DNA of 64,000 nucleotides from positions 1 to 64,000 of the forward strand of contig VBFH01000028.1 of the NCBI GenBank assembly GCA_005883575.1, given 5' to 3'. A model generated the notes under the pieces. The model saw nothing but the letters and a program-made list of their open reading frames with translations. It searched no databases and was not told where the DNA came from. Below are positions 60,234 through 64,000 of this stretch, in pieces. The position numbers and the translations under genes were made by a program. Positions within the stretch are counted from its first letter, which is position 1. The number at the start of each line of letters is the position of its first letter. Source of the DNA: Chloroflexota bacterium (GTDB taxonomy: Bacteria; Chloroflexota; Dormibacteria; Dormibacterales; Dormibacteraceae).

Positions 60234-60824
60234 TCAGCGGCCTGGCTGTACGGCAACCTGCATCGGGGGCTTCACCAGGAGCCGGATGCTCAAGAGCAGC
60301 ACGAACAAGACAAAGGCGAGCGGAGCGACCAAGTCCAGGGCGGTGACACCGAGCGGGCTCGCCAGCGCTCGGATGATGCAGGCCGCCCCCACGGCGTAGG
60401 CAATCGCCCGCAGCCACAGAGCCTCGCCCAGCGTCGCGGCGATCAGGAACAGCGCCACCGAGACGAAGAGCGCGGAGTCGGCGAGATCCTCGACGAGCGT
60501 CAGGGGATGCGCGGCGCCCGGCGCGGCGACGATCACGAGCGGCACGATGTTGGTCACCAGCTCCACCGCGACGAGCAGGAACAGCGCCGGTCGGAGCCAT
60601 CGATTCGGAGCGATGGAAAGGCCAAAGGCGACGAGAGGCAGGAGGGCCAACACGCCGATCACCTGCTGCAGGACCACGATCGTCGCGTGGTCGCGGTAGA
60701 ACGCCGCGATCGTCGCCTCCGAGTCGCCCGCGGTCGGTAGCGAAGCCATCGCGGCGCTGACGAGCACGAGGACGACGAACGCGATTCCCCACGCCCCGCC
60801 GGCGCGCCCACCGAGGAGGCGCAT
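60234..60824 (-). CDS. DUF4386-like multi-pass membrane protein
   Basis: 196 residues with about six hydrophobic helices. ATIAAFYRDHATIVVLQQVIG, after the first helix, resembles the periplasmic loop of membrane proteins that accompany sensor-like genes. Its start shares one base with the stop of the upstream sensor-like gene, so the two are cotranscribed. No enzymatic motif is visible; a role in signalling or lipid biology cannot be told apart. Confidence 0.6.
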   Translation of the reverse strand: MRLLGGRAGGAWGIAFVVLVLVSAAMASLPTAGDSEATIAAFYRDHATIVVLQQVIGVLALLPLVAFGLSIAPNRWLRPALFLLVAVELVTNIVPLVIVAAPGAAHPLTLVEDLADSALFVSVALFLIAATLGEALWLRAIAYAVGAACIIRALASPLGVTALDLVAPLAFVLFVLLLSIRLLVKPPMQVAVQPGR

Positions 60825-62212
60825 CAGCGTGCGACCAACTCCGGCAGGTGGCGCCGCTGGCCCAGCGTCAGCCCGATGGCGACGACGTCCGCCGCCCGCT
60901 GCAGGCGCTCCCGCTCGCGCTCCAGGTAGGGCGTTCCATTCCTCCGCTCGGCGAGGGCGATGCGGCCGATGTTCGTTGCTCCAACGCGGAGGGGGACGGC
61001 GAGCGCCGCGCTGCCGTTCCAATCGCCGGACACGTAGCTCGGGCGGTCGTCGGAGGCTCCGTCCAGGAAGAGCGCGGCGCCAACCGCGTCTGCGCCCTCA
61101 CGAGCGGTTCGGACCAGGCGCTCGGCGAGCCTCTCCCCGTCCATCACGTCCACCACCGCTCCGACCTCGGTCTCCAACGACTCCATCAGGCGCTCGAGGT
61201 CGCGTGTGTCCTTGAACCGTTTGTCGACCAGCTTCTGCAGGGCGTTGCGCACCGGAGTGAAAAGCGTGGCGATCAACGCGATGGTGATCACGATCGCGGC
61301 GTCCGAGGACTGCCCGGTGAGGGCGACGAACACGCGCTGCAGCGTCGCGGTGAAGGCCGTGTACAGGCCGGCGAGAATCGCGGTCAGCGCCACGTACACG
61401 ATCGCGCGCCTGATGATCAGGTCGATCTCGTACAGGCCGTAGCCCAATATCGCGGTCCCGGCGGCGATCGGGATCAACGTGTAGGTCAGCGTGAAGATCA
61501 GAAATTCGGCGTCGTTCTTGAGCAGCTCGTGGTTATAGATGTTGACCACGATGTCGCCGATGAACGCGAGCACCACGACCACCGCGGCGGCAGCCATCCA
61601 CTTCACCTGCTGCCGCAGCACTGCACGTCCGCGCCGCCAGCGCAGCGCCAGGGCGGCGAGGCCCGCCACCGCAGACGCCACCGTTAGAAGCACGCCCACG
61701 TCGCCCAGGTCGAAGTCGGGGGTGATCGGGTTCACGGCATCCGAATAGAGCCTCAGCAGAAGACCCAGGACCGCGGCCACGGCGGCGAACCACCAGCGGC
61801 GCGACAGGAGGTGCCCGTCGGGAAAAAGGAGTAGTCCGAGCGTCAGCGGCAGGAAGATGCCGCCCTGGATGAGGACGTGAGAGACGTCCGCGGCGACGCC
61901 GCCGGCGGGAAGCGACCAGCCGGGCGCAAGGGCGAGCTCGGCGTATGCGGCCAGCACGACGGCTCCAGCCGTGGCAAGCCCGGATAGGGCGAAGACCCAG
62001 CCGATGGCGTGATGCGGGTGCTGGGAGACGATCAGGGTCCCCACCACGGAGAAGGCGAGGGCTCCGACGAACACCACCACGGTGCTCCAGATCGCCTCGG
62101 CCGGGAGGAAAGCGCGCAGGTGCTGGGACAGCATCACGACCGTCAGCGGTATGCACGCGACCGTGAGCCCGGTGCCGATCCAGCCCAGCCACCGCGCGCG
62201 CCTGGCTGTCAT
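60824..62212 (-). CDS. Membrane sensor-like protein with GAF-type domain and no kinase
   Basis: 462 residues. About eight helices fill the first 310 residues, including GLYEIDLIIRRAIVYVALTA, a stretch common in ComP/NreB-type sensor kinases. A GAF-like domain follows (about 340-450; FLDGASDDRPSYVSG, ALAVPLRVGATNIGRIAL). The protein then stops with no HisKA or HATPase domain, and no separate kinase gene is adjacent. It may pass its signal to an unlinked partner or be a truncated kinase. Confidence 0.75.
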   Translation of the reverse strand: MTARRARWLGWIGTGLTVACIPLTVVMLSQHLRAFLPAEAIWSTVVVFVGALAFSVVGTLIVSQHPHHAIGWVFALSGLATAGAVVLAAYAELALAPGWSLPAGGVAADVSHVLIQGGIFLPLTLGLLLFPDGHLLSRRWWFAAVAAVLGLLLRLYSDAVNPITPDFDLGDVGVLLTVASAVAGLAALALRWRRGRAVLRQQVKWMAAAAVVVVLAFIGDIVVNIYNHELLKNDAEFLIFTLTYTLIPIAAGTAILGYGLYEIDLIIRRAIVYVALTAILAGLYTAFTATLQRVFVALTGQSSDAAIVITIALIATLFTPVRNALQKLVDKRFKDTRDLERLMESLETEVGAVVDVMDGERLAERLVRTAREGADAVGAALFLDGASDDRPSYVSGDWNGSAALAVPLRVGATNIGRIALAERRNGTPYLERERERLQRAADVVAIGLTLGQRRHLPELVAR

Positions 62213-63054
62213 GGCGCCGAATACGCGGGCATCGCGGTCAGAGCCGGTTCCGACCCCGGGTAGCCGAGCCGGCCTCGAGTCGCGACCAGGAGCACGAGCG
62301 CGAGGACGATCAACGCGACCACCGGCCCGACCTCGTTGTTCTTGGCGGCCGGGAACAGGTCGCCGGTCAGCCCCTGCGAGAAGTTGAGGCTGGCGTGGAT
62401 GAGAATTGCGATCAGGATGCTTCCGCGGGTGTGGTTAAAGGCCCAGGTGATGATCACCGACATGCTCACCGCCACGATCGCGAACACCGCGATGCCGCTG
62501 ATGCTGAAGCCGCCATTGACCGCAGCCCAGTCCGGTCGAAAGTAGTTGGGCAGGTGCCAGGCGGCCCACATCAAGCCCAGGATCACCGTCCCAACGAGAG
62601 GGCCCCATCGCTGCTGCAGGCGCGGCAGCGCGAAACCCCGCCAGCCCGGCTCCTCGGTCAGCGGGCCGCCGATCGCCAGCAGCACGATGTAGAAGACGGG
62701 GTACGTCAAGACGGTCGACAGCTCAGGCGCTTTGAAGGAGCCCAGAGCACCCGGAACTGCGGCGATGCTGGCGATGTAAAGGAGCGGGATGCCGATCAGC
62801 GCAAAGGCGTACCAGAGGAGGCCGACCCGCCACTGGACCATACGCCGGAAAAGACTCTTGACGCCCGGACGTCCGGCAACGATCCCGGACATGACGATGG
62901 CGGCGATGAGCGGACCAAAGTCGCCAGGTGTGGTCCGGACGAGGATGTCGGGGAGCGGGAAAAGGATCAGGAAGACGATCACAAATGCCCAGGTCCACGC
63001 GAACGCAAGCACGAAGTACCACAGCAGCGGCTGACGCCTTAGCGCGGCGGACAT
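62209..63054 (-). CDS. CPBP-family intramembrane metalloprotease
   Basis: 281 residues with about eight helices. The Abi/CAAX motifs are intact: LTEEPGWRGFALPRLQ (EExxxR), MWAAWHLPNYF and HASLNFS. Members process prenylated or bacteriocin-related substrates or act in immunity. It overlaps the sensor-like gene by 4 nt and probably starts the three-gene membrane operon that ends at 60234. Confidence 0.88.
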   Translation of the reverse strand: MSAALRRQPLLWYFVLAFAWTWAFVIVFLILFPLPDILVRTTPGDFGPLIAAIVMSGIVAGRPGVKSLFRRMVQWRVGLLWYAFALIGIPLLYIASIAAVPGALGSFKAPELSTVLTYPVFYIVLLAIGGPLTEEPGWRGFALPRLQQRWGPLVGTVILGLMWAAWHLPNYFRPDWAAVNGGFSISGIAVFAIVAVSMSVIITWAFNHTRGSILIAILIHASLNFSQGLTGDLFPAAKNNEVGPVVALIVLALVLLVATRGRLGYPGSEPALTAMPAYSAP

Positions 63055-63109
63055 GGCGGCTTCCTTTGGCGTGGTGCGGTGAGGGAAGGGGCGCCGCGAG
63101 TATGGACGC

Positions 63110-64000
63110 CTAGACGCCCGCCCGCAAGCCGAGCTTGGGGAAGACCTCCTGGGCGAACCGGGCGATCACGCCGCCCTCGGCGGCGTTCGGCACGTTGACG
63201 ATGAAGTACTGAATGCCCTGGTCGGCGTACTCCTGGATGATCTCGGCGATCCGATCGGCGTCGCCGTGGAGCGGGTGCCACTCGCGGATGTATGACTCGT
63301 CCTTTCCGGTCCGCCGCGCATGGTCGGCGACGACCCGGTCGATTTCGCGTCGGTCGCCGAGGATCGTGTAGAACTCGATCGTCTTCAGGATCGAGTCGTA
63401 GTCGCGACCGACCGTGTCGCAGTGCCCCCGCAGCACCTCGAGCTTGTGGCGCACGGTTTCGACGTCCGCGTTGAAGTTGCACGCGTCGCCGTACTGTGCG
63501 ACGAGCTTCAGGGTCACCTTCTCGCCCGCGCCGCCGATCCAGATCGGCGGGTGCGGCTTCTGCACCGGCTTCGGCTCGTTGATCGCTCCGCGCACCTTGT
63601 AGTAGCGCCCCTCGAACGTCGCGCTTTCCTGTGTCCACATCGCCTTGAGGACCTGCAGCGATTCGCGCAGCATGCGCAGCCGCTCCGGCGTTTCGGGGTA
63701 CTCGTAGCCGTACGCCTCGTACTCGTGCTGATACCAGCCCGCGCCGATGCCGAGGATGAGCCGGCCGTGGCTCATGACGTCGATGCAGCTCGCCATCTTC
63801 GCCAGCAGCGAAGGCGAGCGGTAGCCGTTGCAGGTGACCATCTGTCCGAGGCGGATGGTGCGGGTGTCGCGCGACAGCGCCGCCATCGAGGTCCAGCATT
63901 CGAACACCGATTCAGGCCGCGGCTCGGGAACGGTGTGGAAGTGGTCGTAGACCCAGATCGCGTCGAAGCCCGCCTGTTCGGCCTCGACGGCGCAGCGACT
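63110..64000 (-). CDS. LLM-class F420-dependent oxidoreductase (5' end beyond window)
   Basis: 296 codons visible, with the N-terminal part off the right edge; the frame is open to the last base. RTIRLGQMVTCNGYR, GRLILGIGAGWYQHEY and GRYYKVRGAINEPKP mark the F420-dependent LLM family (TIGR03560-like subgroup). QKPHPPIWIGGAGEK is the usual central segment. Cofactor F420 is likely. Substrate unknown. Confidence 0.87.
   Translation of the reverse strand, partial: SRCAVEAEQAGFDAIWVYDHFHTVPEPRPESVFECWTSMAALSRDTRTIRLGQMVTCNGYRSPSLLAKMASCIDVMSHGRLILGIGAGWYQHEYEAYGYEYPETPERLRMLRESLQVLKAMWTQESATFEGRYYKVRGAINEPKPVQKPHPPIWIGGAGEKVTLKLVAQYGDACNFNADVETVRHKLEVLRGHCDTVGRDYDSILKTIEFYTILGDRREIDRVVADHARRTGKDESYIREWHPLHGDADRIAEIIQEYADQGIQYFIVNVPNAAEGGVIARFAQEVFPKLGLRAGV

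Noticed and set aside
1..64000. CRISPR arrays, rRNA genes or prophage modules
   Set aside because: No regularly spaced repeats, no rRNA-like sequence and no phage structural, integrase or lysis genes were seen.

Overview
The window is high-GC bacterial chromosome, densely packed, with many GTG and TTG starts and about twenty 4-nt stop/start overlaps (ATGA, GTGA, TTGA). DUF222/HNH genes, LLM/F420-type oxidoreductases, an IS481-type transposase end and form II CoxL-like molybdenum hydroxylases point to a soil Terrabacteria lineage (Actinomycetota, or Chloroflexota/Dormibacterota). No 16S rRNA or marker gene fixes the phylum.

Layout. 1-460: C-terminal end of an IS481-family transposase abutting a minus-strand tRNA-Arg(CCU), then a 21-nt tRNA-like fragment. 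463-5863: a redox operon (poly-Ser membrane protein, ferric-reductase-like heme protein, NuoF-like flavo-FeS protein, 3Fe-4S ferredoxin, ApbE flavin transferase) that runs into an OmpR/HK two-component pair. 5850-20665: mixed housekeeping and stress genes: PQQ-like propeller lipoprotein, zinc-ribbon/PrsW pair, MsrA, MFS exporter, OsmC, class C serine hydrolase, cupin, lipase maturation factor, CrtI-like oxidoreductase, and the phosphoketolase-acetate kinase pair. 20696-21574: PAS-GGDEF cyclase.

21615-51546 is a nucleobase-nitrogen island. One part (21615-30808) holds an MTA/SAH-type nucleosidase, an amidase, a barbiturase/cyanurate hydrolase, and a convergent six-gene operon with a three-subunit molybdenum hydroxylase, a cyclase-family hydrolase and a MatB-like malonyl-CoA synthetase. 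Together these could form the oxidative pyrimidine route uracil -> barbiturate -> ureidomalonate -> malonate + urea -> malonyl-CoA. The second part carries uptake and salvage: NCS2 permease with a cytosine-deaminase-like enzyme, HPRT, CodA and an NCS1 permease. The third part is purine catabolism. A minus-strand operon of eight genes (adenine deaminase, OHCU decarboxylase, HIU hydrolase, uricase, three xanthine dehydrogenase subunits, 8-oxoguanine-deaminase-like enzyme) makes allantoin. A plus-strand operon (DUF3830, allantoate amidohydrolase, allantoinase), preceded by a structured leader, takes it onward. No transcription factor is encoded in the island.

51580-58478: a lone third molybdenum hydroxylase large subunit leads an operon with an acyl-CoA ligase, alpha/beta hydrolase, enoyl-CoA hydratase and LLM oxidoreductase, facing a BadH-like SDR. 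It looks like a CoA-dependent ring-acid catabolic pathway of unknown substrate. 58725-64000: an intact DUF222/HNH gene (an internally deleted copy lies at 34054-34387), membrane proteins, a sensor-like protein with no kinase domain, a CPBP protease and a truncated LLM oxidoreductase.

Molecular scars include the deleted HNH copy and a Kelch-repeat gene (42236-43296) broken by a roughly 57-bp inversion.
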